Part shown: in pieces, positions 1-8,249 of the stretch
How the letters are laid out: every line of letters begins with the position of its first letter
How positions within the stretch are numbered: the first letter of the stretch is position 1
Assembly (NCBI GenBank): GCA_903920205.1
Contig: CAIXLI010000099.1
Location: 1 to 36,653 of the forward strand
Direction: 5' to 3'
Origin: an uncultured Pseudomonadota bacterium
GTDB lineage: Bacteria > Pseudomonadota > Alphaproteobacteria > UBA9219
Length of the DNA stretch: 36,653 bases
Position numbers and translations under genes: made by a program
Notes under the pieces: generated by a model
The model's database searches: none
What the model was told of the DNA's origin: nothing
The model's input: the letters and a program-made list of their open reading frames with translations, nothing else

Positions 1-175
1 CTTGCTTACTTATCTCCTGTCCCGCCATAGCCACCCCCTTTTTTGTTGGTTGTGGCTTAATGAATCATACCCAGCTTAAAAAAGGAATCCCCCAGATTCA
101 TCTCGGTCAGGGATTGGTATTAGCTTTAGCTCGCTGAAGTTTGTTAAATAGCAGGCTGTTTTGACAAGGACAAAT
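1..175. other. Window edge without a recognisable gene
   Basis: No convincing reading frame, RNA or repeat is visible here. It lies downstream of the minus-strand permease gene, so it should carry that operon's terminator. The only candidate is a weak GCCAC/GTGGC pairing around 25-56, which I would not call. Confidence 0.4.
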
Positions 176-928
176 TTATGCTTTACTCCTCGGAGAAAAG
201 CGGTGAGCTATGGCGTCGGCTAGGGTTGTGAGGGCTAGAGCCATGAGGCAGAGCAGAAGGACGCCGAACCAGACGCGGGGGACATCGTAGATACCGCTGG
301 CTTTGAAGATGTAATGGCCTAGGCCGGATTCGGCGCTGATGAATTCGCCTATCAGGACGCCTAGGATCGCAAAGCCGATATTCATCTTCACGCCCGCCAA
401 GACCCAGCGCAGGGCACCCGGGAAAATGATGTGCCAGAGGACACGGCCTCCGCTGGCTTTCAAACTGTGGGCATAGCCGAGATAAAGTTTTTCCGCAGCC
501 GCCGCGCCGCTGCTAGCTTGTTGCAAAGCGACAAAACAGGTGGCAAGCGCGGCCATCGCCACTTTTGCTTCCCAACCGATGCCAAACCAGATGATGAGCA
601 AGGGCGCGATGGTGAATATCTGGATCGAACCGAAGAAGACAAGATAGGGGCGCGAGATTTTGCGGATCAGGGGATGCAAGGCGAGGACGAGGCCGCCTGT
701 TGTGCCAGCCAAGGTTCCCAGCCCCAGTCCCGCCAGCAAGGCGGATAGTGTCATACCCATGTCGTGCCAGATGGCGGCATGGGGAAGTTCTTCACGGGCG
801 ACTTGAAAAATTTGCAAAGGCGAGCCGAAGAGAAACAGTCTTGAAGGAACGCCAGCCACGAATTCTTGCCACAAGACCAGCAACAGAATTGCAGGAAGCG
901 GCAACAAAATGAGAGAGAGCTTTTTCAT
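176..928 (-). CDS. ABC transporter permease, SsuC/TauC/ThiX-like
   Basis: Inner-membrane permease of a binding-protein-dependent importer of the nitrate/sulfonate/taurine/pyrimidine superfamily. The 250-residue protein starts with a hydrophobic segment (about residues 4-24), followed by further membrane segments and the BPD_transp_1 region. The cytoplasmic EAA-like loop that contacts the ATPase is around residues 160-195 and contains FPGALRWVLAGVKMNIG. Length is normal for the family. Its start codon overlaps the stop of the upstream ATPase gene (ATGA, 925-928), so the two are translationally coupled. It is the last gene of the XRE / binding protein / ATPase / permease operon. Substrate cannot be read from the sequence: sulfonates, taurine, nitrate and thiamine precursors are all possible for this family. 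Confidence 0.9.
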   Translation of the reverse strand: MKKLSLILLPLPAILLLVLWQEFVAGVPSRLFLFGSPLQIFQVAREELPHAAIWHDMGMTLSALLAGLGLGTLAGTTGGLVLALHPLIRKISRPYLVFFGSIQIFTIAPLLIIWFGIGWEAKVAMAALATCFVALQQASSGAAAAEKLYLGYAHSLKASGGRVLWHIIFPGALRWVLAGVKMNIGFAILGVLIGEFISAESGLGHYIFKASGIYDVPRVWFGVLLLCLMALALTTLADAIAHRFSPRSKA

Positions 929-1653
929 GCGCCCTCCCCTTCTGGCCTGACGACGGCATTCGCCAAAGTCTCGCTGAGCGCCATGAAGGCGTCGCGGCGC
1001 GACACGGGCGTGTCGAGACTATAAACATCCAGCACACGCGTCGGTTTGTCGCTGAGGGTGACGATGCGGTCGGCGAGGTGAACGGCTTCGTCCAGTTGGT
1101 GCGTGACGATCAAGGCCGTTGCCTTGTTTTCAGCGACATAGCGACGGAGAACTTGTGCCGCCTTTAAGCGCAGCACCGCATCCAGATGCCCTAAAGGCTC
1201 GTCGAGCAGCAAGAGGCGTGGGTTGGCAATGAGCGTGCGGATCAAGGCGAGGCGTTGCCTTTGTCCTCCCGACATTTCATGCGGATAGGCATGTTTGCAG
1301 CCGGAAAGATTCAAGTGATCGAACAAAGCTCCCATATGCACTTTGTCCGGCGGCGCTATGGCGGGGTGCAAGGAGGAAGCCAGCGCGGCGTTTTTCTCGG
1401 CTGTCAGCCACGGCAGAAGATCGCTGTCTTGGGTCACATAGCCAAGCGCAGGCCCGGGGCGTTCGATATCCGAGGTGATTTCGCCCTGTTGCGGCGGTAC
1501 CAAACCCGCCAAAAGCGAGAGCAACGTCGTCTTGCCGCAACCGCTGGGCCCGAGAAGGCAAGTGATTTTGCCTTCTTCGAGCGCCAGATCGACATCCTCC
1601 AGCACAGGGCTTCCAGCGTGGTAGCTGTAGCGCAGATGGGATGCCTTCAGCAT
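925..1653 (-). CDS. ABC transporter ATP-binding protein, SsuB/TauB-like
   Basis: Cytoplasmic ATPase that powers the neighbouring permease. The 242-residue protein has all expected motifs: Walker A GPSGCGKTT near residue 35, the Q-loop region near residue 75 (VTQDSDLLPW), the signature MSGGQRQRLAL near residue 128, Walker B LLLLDEPLGHLD, and the H-loop in VTHQLDEA. The glutamine after VT and the LDAVLR ending are typical of the SsuB/TauB/NrtD group. It sits 5 bases downstream of the binding-protein gene and overlaps the permease by 4 bases, so the three form one transport operon. The assignment as an ATPase is firm; the transported compound is unknown. Confidence 0.93.
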   Translation of the reverse strand: MLKASHLRYSYHAGSPVLEDVDLALEEGKITCLLGPSGCGKTTLLSLLAGLVPPQQGEITSDIERPGPALGYVTQDSDLLPWLTAEKNAALASSLHPAIAPPDKVHMGALFDHLNLSGCKHAYPHEMSGGQRQRLALIRTLIANPRLLLLDEPLGHLDAVLRLKAAQVLRRYVAENKATALIVTHQLDEAVHLADRIVTLSDKPTRVLDVYSLDTPVSRRDAFMALSETLANAVVRPEGEGA

Positions 1654-1658
1654 GGGTT

Positions 1659-2654
1659 TTACTTTCCGTACTTGGCAAAAGCCGCTTCGGCGAAGTGATT
1701 ATCCACGGCGGTTGTGGTCGCTTGCGGATGTTTTAATTCGCCGCTGTCGAGGCGCGATTGCAAGCTGCGCTGCCAAAATTCTTCCGGCACGACAACCGAG
1801 GCCGGATACATGGCGTCTTTCAGCATATGCGCGACAGCGCGTTGGATGGTCGCTTCGCCCAGGCTGGGGAAAAGCTTTTGCGCTGTGCGAACCGCAACGG
1901 CAGGGTCGCGGTACATCGTCGCTATCGCTTGTTGCAAAGCGTTGACCATGCGCTGAGTCCTGTCGGCGCGTTGGGTGACGGTGTCTTGCCTTGCGATCAG
2001 CCCCGTGACGGCTTGCGGTTGCGTGAATTTATTCATGTTCAACACAACGCGATAGCCTCGGCTTTCCGCTTGCGACACCGCTGGTTCCAGATCGACGGCG
2101 ATGTCGGTCTTTCCGGCTTCGAGCAACGCCAGTTGCGTGCCCATCGCGCCTTGAACGATTTGTGTCGTCGCCATCGCGGGCGTGTGGGCTTTTAATCCGT
2201 TGAGCACGGTATAGGTGGTGGAAGGTTCGGGGAACGAGCCGATGCGCCATCCCGCCAATTGCTCGGGCTTTTCAATCACGGGAATGGCGGCGTTGTTCGT
2301 ATAGCCTGCCAAGGCCAGATTGGTGATAAGCATGGCGACGGTTTTGGCCTCGCCCCCTTTTTCGGCGGCAATTGCCGTGAAGACGGGGTCGCCCATGCCG
2401 TAATCCACGCTGCCCGACATGACGGCGGCAAAGATTTGATCGTCGTTGCCGCCAAATTTGACATCGACATCCAAGCCTTGCTGCGCGAAGAAGCCTTCTT
2501 CTTGGGCAACATAAAGCGGTAAATAGAGCAAGAATTTCGATTGACCGAATTGCGCCAGCTTAACCTTGTCCAACGCGGCGGCTTGCGCGGGAGAGGCATT
2601 CAAGGAGCCCAGAAACAAAACGGCCATCATTATCAAACTGCGTAGAGCGAACAT
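1659..2654 (-). CDS. Periplasmic substrate-binding protein, NMT1/SsuA-like
   Basis: Periplasmic binding component of the ABC importer. The 331-residue precursor has a classical signal peptide: positive start, hydrophobic core, and SPAQA ending near residue 25, after which mature LDKVKLAQFGQ begins. The fold markers of the NMT1/THI5-like group are visible: LPLYVAQEEGFFAQQGLDV near residue 43, GMGDPVF near residue 85, and GSFPEPSTTYT near residue 140. It lies 16 bases downstream of the XRE regulator gene and 5 bases upstream of the ATPase gene, all on the minus strand. It is clearly paralogous to the divergent gene at 3068, sharing GDPVF, GSFP-x-PST-x-YT and LEP-x-VS. The substrate is not identifiable. 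Confidence 0.88.
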   Translation of the reverse strand: MFALRSLIMMAVLFLGSLNASPAQAAALDKVKLAQFGQSKFLLYLPLYVAQEEGFFAQQGLDVDVKFGGNDDQIFAAVMSGSVDYGMGDPVFTAIAAEKGGEAKTVAMLITNLALAGYTNNAAIPVIEKPEQLAGWRIGSFPEPSTTYTVLNGLKAHTPAMATTQIVQGAMGTQLALLEAGKTDIAVDLEPAVSQAESRGYRVVLNMNKFTQPQAVTGLIARQDTVTQRADRTQRMVNALQQAIATMYRDPAVAVRTAQKLFPSLGEATIQRAVAHMLKDAMYPASVVVPEEFWQRSLQSRLDSGELKHPQATTTAVDNHFAEAAFAKYGK

Positions 2655-2670
2655 GGTATCTTCCTTTCCG

Positions 2671-2943
2671 TTAGTCGTTTAAAAAAATCTGGAGGCGTTT
2701 TCCTAAAATTTGTGCGGCGTTTTCCATCGTCTGCAGTGTGACCGAGTCGTTGTCAGGATCAAGGAGCCTGTTTAACGCGGCGCGGCTTGTGCCCATTAAT
2801 TCCGCCATCCGCGCACGGGTCATCCCCTGCCTCGCCATTTCTCGTTCTACCTGATAAGACAGCATCCGCTTGACCGAGGAGGCAAAGCCTGCAGGCCAAG
2901 GGGTTTGGAAGTCTTTATCTTGTTGAATGTCCTTTTTCTTCAT
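2671..2943 (-). CDS. XRE-family helix-turn-helix regulator
   Basis: Small (90-residue) DNA-binding protein. Residues about 33-85 form an XRE/HigA-type domain: helices around EMARQGMTRARMAELMG, the recognition helix region SRAALNRLLDP, then SVTLQTMENAAQILG. This domain type is common in antitoxin-like regulators, but no RelE/HigB/HicA-sized toxin gene is adjacent. It is the first gene of the minus-strand transporter operon, 16 bases before the binding-protein gene. It faces a divergent binding-protein paralogue across a short region with phased half-sites. I infer that it controls the importer and itself in response to substrate or need; that inference rests on context only. The start is fixed by the ATG at 2943 in the divergent intergenic region. 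Confidence 0.82.
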   Translation of the reverse strand: MKKKDIQQDKDFQTPWPAGFASSVKRMLSYQVEREMARQGMTRARMAELMGTSRAALNRLLDPDNDSVTLQTMENAAQILGKRLQIFLND

Positions 2944-2965
2944 GGCGTTTACTCATTCTTTAATA

Positions 2966-2993
2966 GTATCTATTATGATACCTATATGTATCA
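2966..2993. promoter_or_regulatory. Candidate operator: three phased GTATC/GATAC half-sites
   Basis: GTATC (2966-2970), GATAC (2977-2981) and GTATC (2988-2992) are spaced exactly 11 bases apart with 6-base gaps, giving two overlapping inverted repeats. The second is 6+6 perfect: TGATAC-N6-GTATCA at 2976-2993. They lie 23-50 bases upstream of the XRE gene start and between it and the divergent gene at 3068. One helical turn between half-sites suits cooperative dimer binding by the adjacent regulator. The binding protein is inferred, not shown. Confidence 0.6.
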
Positions 2994-3067
2994 CAAATGG
3001 TATGTTTTGCAAGCATAAAATTACAATCATCTTTCGTTTCAGTACGTTAGCGGTATATGGTAACACT

Positions 3068-3973
3068 ATGGACAGCATCAAAATCGCAAAATGGGCGGGG
3101 CGACATATTGCCTATATGCCGCTTTTTCTCGCGGATAGGATAGGTCTGTTCGCGGCGCAGGATTTGGATGTCAGGATTTACGATGCGGGCAACGACAACG
3201 ATATTTTCTCGGAAATTGCCAAAGGCCGTGCTCACTTCGGCGTAGGCGATCCAGTTTTCGTCGCGTTGGGGCAGCAGCAAGGCCATGACACGCGTGTTGT
3301 CGCCAGCATTGTTGGAAACGTGCCTATGTGGGGCATTACGCATCACAGCGAGATCAAACCTTTTACGCAGATTTCGGATTTTGTCGGTTTGCGCGTCGGC
3401 TCATTTCCCAAGCCTTCGACCGCCTATACGATGCTCAGCGCGTTGAAGGCGCGGAACCCTCGGCTTTTGAAATCGATGCGGATTATCGAAACGGAAATCG
3501 GGCAGCAGGCTTATCTTCTGGCCTCCGACCAAGTTGATTTGATTTTAGAATTGGAGCCTCTGGTCAGTATGACTCAAAGGCAGGGTTTGCGCGTTGTCTG
3601 CAGCATGAGCGATTTTTATCCCGATTTCCTGATGACGGGATTAATGACCTCGGCATCTATGATCGCCGCCTCGCCGGATGTTGTCGGGAAGGTTGTGCGC
3701 GGGATACAACAAGCTTTGACAATCATCCATGCCCAACCGGATAAAGCCGCCGCTATCGGCTGCGAACTCTTTCCTTCGATCAATGCAAATATCATGAACG
3801 AAGCGGTGCAGCGCATGATCGCGTCGCACGCATGGCCAGAACAAGCCGTGATCTCGCCACAAGGATGGGCGAACACACTGAAGATGCGGCAGGATGTGGG
3901 GGAGCTGACCGCCCTGCCCCCGTTCGATTCCGTGGTCGATCAACGTTTCGCCTATGCGGTGTTAGAGACTTGA
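3068..3973 (+). CDS. Signal-less NMT1-type binding-protein paralogue
   Basis: This 301-residue protein has the NMT1/SsuA periplasmic-binding fold but no export signal: from the ATG at 3068 it begins directly with MDSIKIAKWAG, the first strand of the fold. An upstream in-frame ATG at 2927 would add 47 residues, but it lies inside the divergent regulator gene and operator and gives no convincing signal peptide, so I reject it. Markers shared with the importer's own binding protein include GVGDPVF near residue 60, GSFPKPSTAYT near residue 115, and LELEPLVS near residue 160. It probably acts in the cytoplasm, as a ligand sensor, carrier or enzyme of the imported compound; this is inference. Its last bases overlap the convergent trmL gene by 12. 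Confidence 0.75.
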   Translation: MDSIKIAKWAGRHIAYMPLFLADRIGLFAAQDLDVRIYDAGNDNDIFSEIAKGRAHFGVGDPVFVALGQQQGHDTRVVASIVGNVPMWGITHHSEIKPFTQISDFVGLRVGSFPKPSTAYTMLSALKARNPRLLKSMRIIETEIGQQAYLLASDQVDLILELEPLVSMTQRQGLRVVCSMSDFYPDFLMTGLMTSASMIAASPDVVGKVVRGIQQALTIIHAQPDKAAAIGCELFPSINANIMNEAVQRMIASHAWPEQAVISPQGWANTLKMRQDVGELTALPPFDSVVDQRFAYAVLET

Positions 3974-4411
3974 CGGGCATTGCCTTATCGCTTCGCTCAA
4001 CGCAATGGCGGCGCTAATCGCTACGTTCAAGGAGCGCAAAGGCGGGCGGAGGGGGATGACGATACGCGCATCTGCTCGGTTATGCACATCGTCCGGCACG
4101 CCTGCGCTTTCGCGCCCGACCATCAGAATATCATCGGTGCGATAGGCAAAGTCGGTATAAGGAACGGCACCCTTGGTCGTGAGCAACACCAGCCTGCGCG
4201 TTCCTGTTTGCGCGAGGAAATCTTCCCATGAACGGTGGCGCGTGTAATCGAGGTGGTCGATGTAATCCATCGCCGCACGGCGCAGCCGCGTATCGTCTAA
4301 AGGAAAGCCGCAAGGCTCTATAATATCCATCCCCACGCCCAAGCACGCGCAGAGGCGCATCATTGTTCCTGTATTGGGGGGCATATCCGGTTGATAAAGG
4401 GCGAGGCGCAT
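3962..4411 (-). CDS. trmL: tRNA (cytidine/uridine-34 2'-O)-methyltransferase TrmL
   Basis: SPOUT-class methyltransferase that 2'-O-methylates the wobble base of some leucine tRNAs. At 149 residues it has the usual length of minimal TrmL/YibK proteins. It shows the family signatures: LALYQPDMPPNTGTMMRLCA at the N-terminus, GRESAGVP near residue 97 and IPLRPPLRSLNVAISAAI near residue 118, which form the knotted SAM-binding region. It is transcribed away from the bc1 genes and its 3' end overlaps the convergent binding-protein paralogue. In several alphaproteobacteria trmL neighbours the petABC genes, which fits. Confidence 0.93.
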   Translation of the reverse strand: MRLALYQPDMPPNTGTMMRLCACLGVGMDIIEPCGFPLDDTRLRRAAMDYIDHLDYTRHRSWEDFLAQTGTRRLVLLTTKGAVPYTDFAYRTDDILMVGRESAGVPDDVHNRADARIVIPLRPPLRSLNVAISAAIALSEAIRQCPSSL

Positions 4412-4464
4412 GGCGTTAGGATTCGATTGTGTTACGGACTATTCATAATGCCCATAATGAGAAG

Positions 4465-4478
4465 AGAATCCAGATTCT
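4465..4478. promoter_or_regulatory. Inverted repeat in the trmL/petA intergenic region
   Basis: AGAATC-CA-GATTCT is a perfect 6+6 inverted repeat with a 2-base centre, about 65 bases upstream of the Rieske gene start. A TTGAC at 4486-4490 could serve as a -35 element, but no clear -10 follows. A direct repeat of CATAATG (4444 and 4453) lies just upstream. It may be an operator for the bc1 operon; the evidence is weak. Confidence 0.3.
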
Positions 4479-4543
4479 TTCAAAATTGACTTCCCCTTAT
4501 CTTTGGTTAAGGTCAATCGTTCCCTCACCTGTGGAGTTATTAC

Positions 4544-5155
4544 ATGGCGTCGTCTTCCGATGAACAAGGTTGTTGCGGTCATTGCGCTTGCTCGGCTGGG
4601 CAAGGCGAGGACAAGGACGGAAAGAGCCGCCGCGAGTTTCTGGCTTATACAGCAGGAGCCATGGGCGCGGTGGGCGCGGGGGCTGCGGCTTGGACATTGA
4701 TCGACTCGATGAATCCGGCGGCGGATACTTTGGCGCTTTCGACGACCGAGGTTGATGTTTCGGCGCTTAAAGAGGGTGAATCTCTCACGGCATTATGGCG
4801 CGGCAAGCCTGTTTTCATTCGCCGCCGCACCACCAAGGAAGTCGAAGAGGCCCGTGCCGTTGCCCTAACCGATTTACGCGATCCGCAGACAGACCAAGAC
4901 CGCGTCAAGCAATCCGTCATTAATGGCAAGGAATCGCCAGAATGGCTAGTTGTGGTGGGCGTTTGCACGCATTTGGGTTGCGTGCCGCTGGGGCAAAAGC
5001 CGACAGATCCGCATGGCGAGTTTGACGGATGGTTCTGCCCTTGCCACGGGGCGCAATACGATAGCTCGGCGCGCATTCGCAAAGGCCCTGCCCCTAAAAA
5101 TCTGGAAGTCCCGCCTTATCAGTTTATCGACGCAACGCGCATTAAGATCGGATAA
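4544..5155 (+). CDS. petA: Rieske iron-sulfur subunit of cytochrome bc1
   Basis: [2Fe-2S] subunit that takes an electron from quinol and passes it to cytochrome c1. The 203-residue protein has both cluster boxes, CTHLGC (C141, H143, C146) and CPCH (C165, C167, H168), with the expected two ligands each plus the disulfide pair. A twin-arginine motif (R29-R30 in SRREFL) precedes one hydrophobic anchor at about residues 34-52, as expected for Tat-dependent insertion. The start has a GGAG 7 bases upstream. The region before the twin arginines is unusual: residues 10-16 read CCGHCAC. It lies 3 bases upstream of the fused cytochrome b-c1 gene and is certainly in the same operon. Confidence 0.96.
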   Translation: MASSSDEQGCCGHCACSAGQGEDKDGKSRREFLAYTAGAMGAVGAGAAAWTLIDSMNPAADTLALSTTEVDVSALKEGESLTALWRGKPVFIRRRTTKEVEEARAVALTDLRDPQTDQDRVKQSVINGKESPEWLVVVGVCTHLGCVPLGQKPTDPHGEFDGWFCPCHGAQYDSSARIRKGPAPKNLEVPPYQFIDATRIKIG

Positions 5156-5158
5156 TCC

Positions 5159-7189
5159 ATGGCCCACGACGAACGCGCTCCCTTTAAAAACCCCGTCATC
5201 GCGTGGATCGACGCGAGGCTTCCTATCTTTAGCTTTATGAACAAGGAATACGGGCAGAATCCAACGCCGCGCAATTTCAATATTTGGTGGAATTTTGGCG
5301 CGTTGTCTTTGGCGATGCTGATTATTATGGCTGTGACGGGCATTTTTCTGGCGATGAATTACACGCCTTCCACCGATCACGCCTTCGCCTCTGTCGAGCG
5401 CATTATGCGCGATGTGAAGGGCGGGTGGCTGTTGCGGTATTTGCATGCCAACGGCGCGTCGATGTTCTTTATCGTCGTCTATATTCACACGTTTCGTGGA
5501 CTCTTCTACGGCTCTTATAAAGCGCCGCGTGAATTGCTGTGGCTTTTCGGCGTCGCTATATTTCTATTGATGATGGCGACCGCTTTTACCGGCTATGTTT
5601 TGCCTTGGGGGCAGATGAGCTTTTGGGGCGCGACGGTGATTACCAATTTGTTTTCCGCCATTCCTTTAATTGGCGACGCGGTTGTGACATGGCTGTGGGG
5701 TGGATTCTCTGTCGATAATCCGACGCTGAACCGCTTCTTTGTGCTGCACTTCCTGTTGCCCTTTGTGTTGTTCGGCATTGTGGGGCTGCATGTCGCGGCG
5801 CTGCATGTAACGGGCTCCAACAATCCTTCGGGGGTCGAGCCGAAGAGCGGGAAGGATACCGTCCCCTTTCACCCCTATTACACGGTCAAGGATTTGCTGG
5901 GGATTGCTTTGTTTTTGGCTCTTTACGCGGCAGTCGTTTTTTATGCGCCGAATTTTTTGGGGCATCCCGACAATTATATTCCCGCCAATCCTTTGGCGAC
6001 GCCCGCCCATATCATGCCAGAATGGTACTTTCTGCCCTTCTATGCGATTTTACGCGCTGTGACAGTCGATATCACCGTGCCATTTACCAACATCGTTTTG
6101 ATTTCGTCTAAACTCGGCGGCGTGATTTTAATGTTTGGGGCAACGGGCGTGTTGATGGTTTTGCCGTGGCTTGATCGTTCACCCGTGCGCAGCGGAGCCT
6201 ATCGCCCATGGTTTCGAGTGTTTTTCTGGGTCTTGGTGGTCGATTGCCTGACGCTGGGGTTGATGGGGGCGAAGCCGGTCGAAGAGCCCTTTACGACCAT
6301 CGCGCAACTGGCGACTTTCTATTACTTCTTCCACTTTCTCGCTGTTCTGCCTTTGCTGGCGAAGTTTGAGAAGACGCTGCCGCTGCCCTCTAGCATCGCG
6401 GAATCTTTGTCCGTCAAGAAGACGTTGAGAGTTCTGTTGCCTGTCCTCTTTTTGATCGGCTTGGCGATGCAGGCTCAAGCGGCGGAATCGGACGCTTTTC
6501 CACCGCACCGACCGACAGCAGGATGGGCGCAAGAGGGAATCCTGGGGCGTTACGACCAAGCCGCCTTGCGTCGCGGGTTTCAGGTTTATAAGCAAAATTG
6601 TTCGAGCTGCCACAGTTTGAAATATCTATCCTATCGGCATCTGGCAGCGCTGGGCTACAGCGCAAGAGAAGTTGCGGCGATAGCGGCGGGCAACAACGTC
6701 GCCGACGGCCCCAACGATCAGGGCGAGATGTTTCAACGTCCCGCTCGGCCCTCGGACGCCTTTGTCAAACCGTTTGCGAACGATCAGGCTGCACGCGCCG
6801 CGAATAACGGTGCTCTGCCACCCGATCTGTCTTTGATCGTCAAAGCGCGTCACGGACATGAAGATTATGTCTATTCCCTTCTAACAGGCTTCGATCAAAC
6901 ACCGCCGGAGGGAGAAAAGATTGCGGCGGGGATGAGCTATAACCCCTATTTTCCCGGGCATCAGATCGCCATGTTCGCGCCGTTGCAAGAGGACTCGGTG
7001 ACCTATACCGACGGCACCAAGGCTACGGTCGATCAGGAAGCCCGCGATATTACGGAATTCCTTGCTTGGGCTGCTGAACCGGAAATGGAAACGCGCAAGA
7101 AAACCGGCGTATGGGTTGTGGCGTTCCTTGTCGCTTTGGCGGGCGTTTTATCTTTGCTGAAGCGCGAAGTTTGGAAGAAGCTGGATTAA
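5159..7189 (+). CDS. fbcH: Cytochrome b / cytochrome c1 fusion polyprotein
   Basis: One uninterrupted 676-residue frame encodes both haem subunits of the bc1 complex. Residues 1 to about 410 are cytochrome b: haem ligands H96/H110 and H197/H211, and the quinol-site PEWY at 287-290. Residues about 419-441 look like an internal signal peptide ending AMQAQA. Residues about 442-676 are cytochrome c1, with haem motif CSSCH at 481-485, the axial methionine M605 in a [10 protein letters not shown] context, and a C-terminal membrane anchor at about 650-667. In Bradyrhizobium japonicum fbcH is built the same way and the precursor is cleaved into b and c1. By analogy, signal peptidase should cut after residue 441 here. 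The gene follows petA by 3 bases. Confidence 0.95.
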   Translation: MAHDERAPFKNPVIAWIDARLPIFSFMNKEYGQNPTPRNFNIWWNFGALSLAMLIIMAVTGIFLAMNYTPSTDHAFASVERIMRDVKGGWLLRYLHANGASMFFIVVYIHTFRGLFYGSYKAPRELLWLFGVAIFLLMMATAFTGYVLPWGQMSFWGATVITNLFSAIPLIGDAVVTWLWGGFSVDNPTLNRFFVLHFLLPFVLFGIVGLHVAALHVTGSNNPSGVEPKSGKDTVPFHPYYTVKDLLGIALFLALYAAVVFYAPNFLGHPDNYIPANPLATPAHIMPEWYFLPFYAILRAVTVDITVPFTNIVLISSKLGGVILMFGATGVLMVLPWLDRSPVRSGAYRPWFRVFFWVLVVDCLTLGLMGAKPVEEPFTTIAQLATFYYFFHFLAVLPLLAKFEKTLPLPSSIAESLSVKKTLRVLLPVLFLIGLAMQAQAAESDAFPPHRPTAGWAQEGILGRYDQAALRRGFQVYKQNCSSCHSLKYLSYRHLAALGYSAREVAAIAAGNNVADGPNDQGEMFQRPARPSDAFVKPFANDQAARAANNGALPPDLSLIVKARHGHEDYVYSLLTGFDQTPPEGEKIAAGMSYNPYFPGHQIAMFAPLQEDSVTYTDGTKATVDQEARDITEFLAWAAEPEMETRKKTGVWVVAFLVALAGVLSLLKREVWKKLD

Positions 7190-7218
7190 GTCACTTCAAT
7201 GTTTTGTAGAGGTTTCCT

Positions 7219-8187
7219 GTGCTGACTGTTTATTCTCTTGATCAAGGGCTTATTGCCCAAACTTTTGACAACGTATCCGTGGATATGTTGCCGAGGCATG
7301 CGGTCTGGCTTGATCTTCTCAACCCGACAAGGCTTGAAGAAAGAACAGTTGAAAGACTTTTATCTCTTGAAGTTCCCACGCCGGAAGAAATGCAGGAGAT
7401 CGAGGCTTCTAGTCGTCTATACGTCGACAACGGGGCGATCGTTATGACTCTTCCCGTTATCAACCGCACGGCGACGACCCAACCGGAAATCGCTGCGGTA
7501 ACCTTTATTCTAACCGAACATCGCTTAATTACTTTGCGTTACGCAGACCCATCTCCTTTTTCCGCCTTTATTCAACGGGTCAACCGTCAGCCCGGGCTGA
7601 TCGATTCCGGCGAGTATATTTTGCTGGGGCTTTTGGAACAGATTGCGGATCGTCTGGCCGATATTTTGGAAGGCGCGGTGGCCGAGGTAGAAAAAATCTC
7701 CCGCGAAATTTTCCAAAACAGCGATGACTCCAACATTAACCCCGACTTCAAACATGTCTTAAGGCGCATCGGCTACGCGGGAGATTTAGCAACCAAAGCC
7801 AAGGATAGTTTGTTGGGGCTGAACCGGTTGATCCTGTTCTTTTCCGCCCAGACCAGCATTAAGAAAGAGGCTGGCATTCGGCTTGAAACCTTGTCGCGTG
7901 ACGTCAGTTCCATCGACGAACATGCGCGATTCCTGTCCGAAAAAGTCGGCTTTCTTCTCAACGCGACGCTCGGCATGTTGAATATCGAACAGAATAATAT
8001 CATCAAGATATTTTCAGTCGCCGCCGTCGCTTTTATGCCGCCGACTTTGATCGCCAGCATCTATGGCATGAATTTCCATCAAATCCCCGAACTCAGCTGG
8101 GCTTTCGGATATCCGTTGGCGGTTCTGATGATGGTTGCATCGGCTGTTGTGCCTTTATGGCAATTCAAACGCAAGAAGTGGCTGTAA
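7219..8187 (+). CDS. corA: CorA-family divalent cation transporter
   Basis: Inner-membrane channel for magnesium or related divalent cations. The 322-residue protein has the long cytoplasmic helical domain, then two C-terminal membrane helices. The first ends in the diagnostic GMN triplet at residues 283-285 (YGMNFHQIPE), and the protein ends in the basic tail QFKRKKWL. The start is a GTG at 7219, preceded by AGAGG with good spacing. It lies 29 bases after the bc1 gene and may be read through from it. A bidirectional hairpin follows its stop. Confidence 0.94.
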   Translation: MLTVYSLDQGLIAQTFDNVSVDMLPRHAVWLDLLNPTRLEERTVERLLSLEVPTPEEMQEIEASSRLYVDNGAIVMTLPVINRTATTQPEIAAVTFILTEHRLITLRYADPSPFSAFIQRVNRQPGLIDSGEYILLGLLEQIADRLADILEGAVAEVEKISREIFQNSDDSNINPDFKHVLRRIGYAGDLATKAKDSLLGLNRLILFFSAQTSIKKEAGIRLETLSRDVSSIDEHARFLSEKVGFLLNATLGMLNIEQNNIIKIFSVAAVAFMPPTLIASIYGMNFHQIPELSWAFGYPLAVLMMVASAVVPLWQFKRKKWL

Positions 8188-8197
8188 GCCCATAAAA

Positions 8198-8225
8198 AAA
8201 GCGGGAGGATTTCTCCCCCCGCTTT
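8198..8225. terminator. Bidirectional terminator between corA and rpsD
   Basis: AAAGCGGG (8198-8205) pairs with CCCGCTTT (8218-8225). It is flanked by an A-run on the left, so both corA (plus) and rpsD (minus) transcripts end in a GC stem followed by U-rich sequence. The minus-strand form, with its seven-base U tract, is the stronger. Confidence 0.75.
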
Positions 8226-8249
8226 CCGATGCTTGCGACACTCTGTCGA

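Noticed and set aside
2671-2943. Toxin-antitoxin module
   Set aside because: The XRE protein resembles HigA-type antitoxins, but no small toxin frame lies next to it on either strand.
2927-3067. Earlier start giving a 348-residue binding-protein paralogue with a hydrophobic N-terminus
   Set aside because: The ATG at 2927 lies inside the regulator gene and the extension crosses the operator. The hydrophobic stretch is followed by polar and basic residues without a cleavage site.
176-3973. Thiamine-precursor (ThiXYZ/THI5) assignment for the importer
   Set aside because: The fold fits, but no TPP riboswitch, thi gene or THI5-type cysteine motif is seen. Sulfonate, taurine or nitrate uptake is equally likely.
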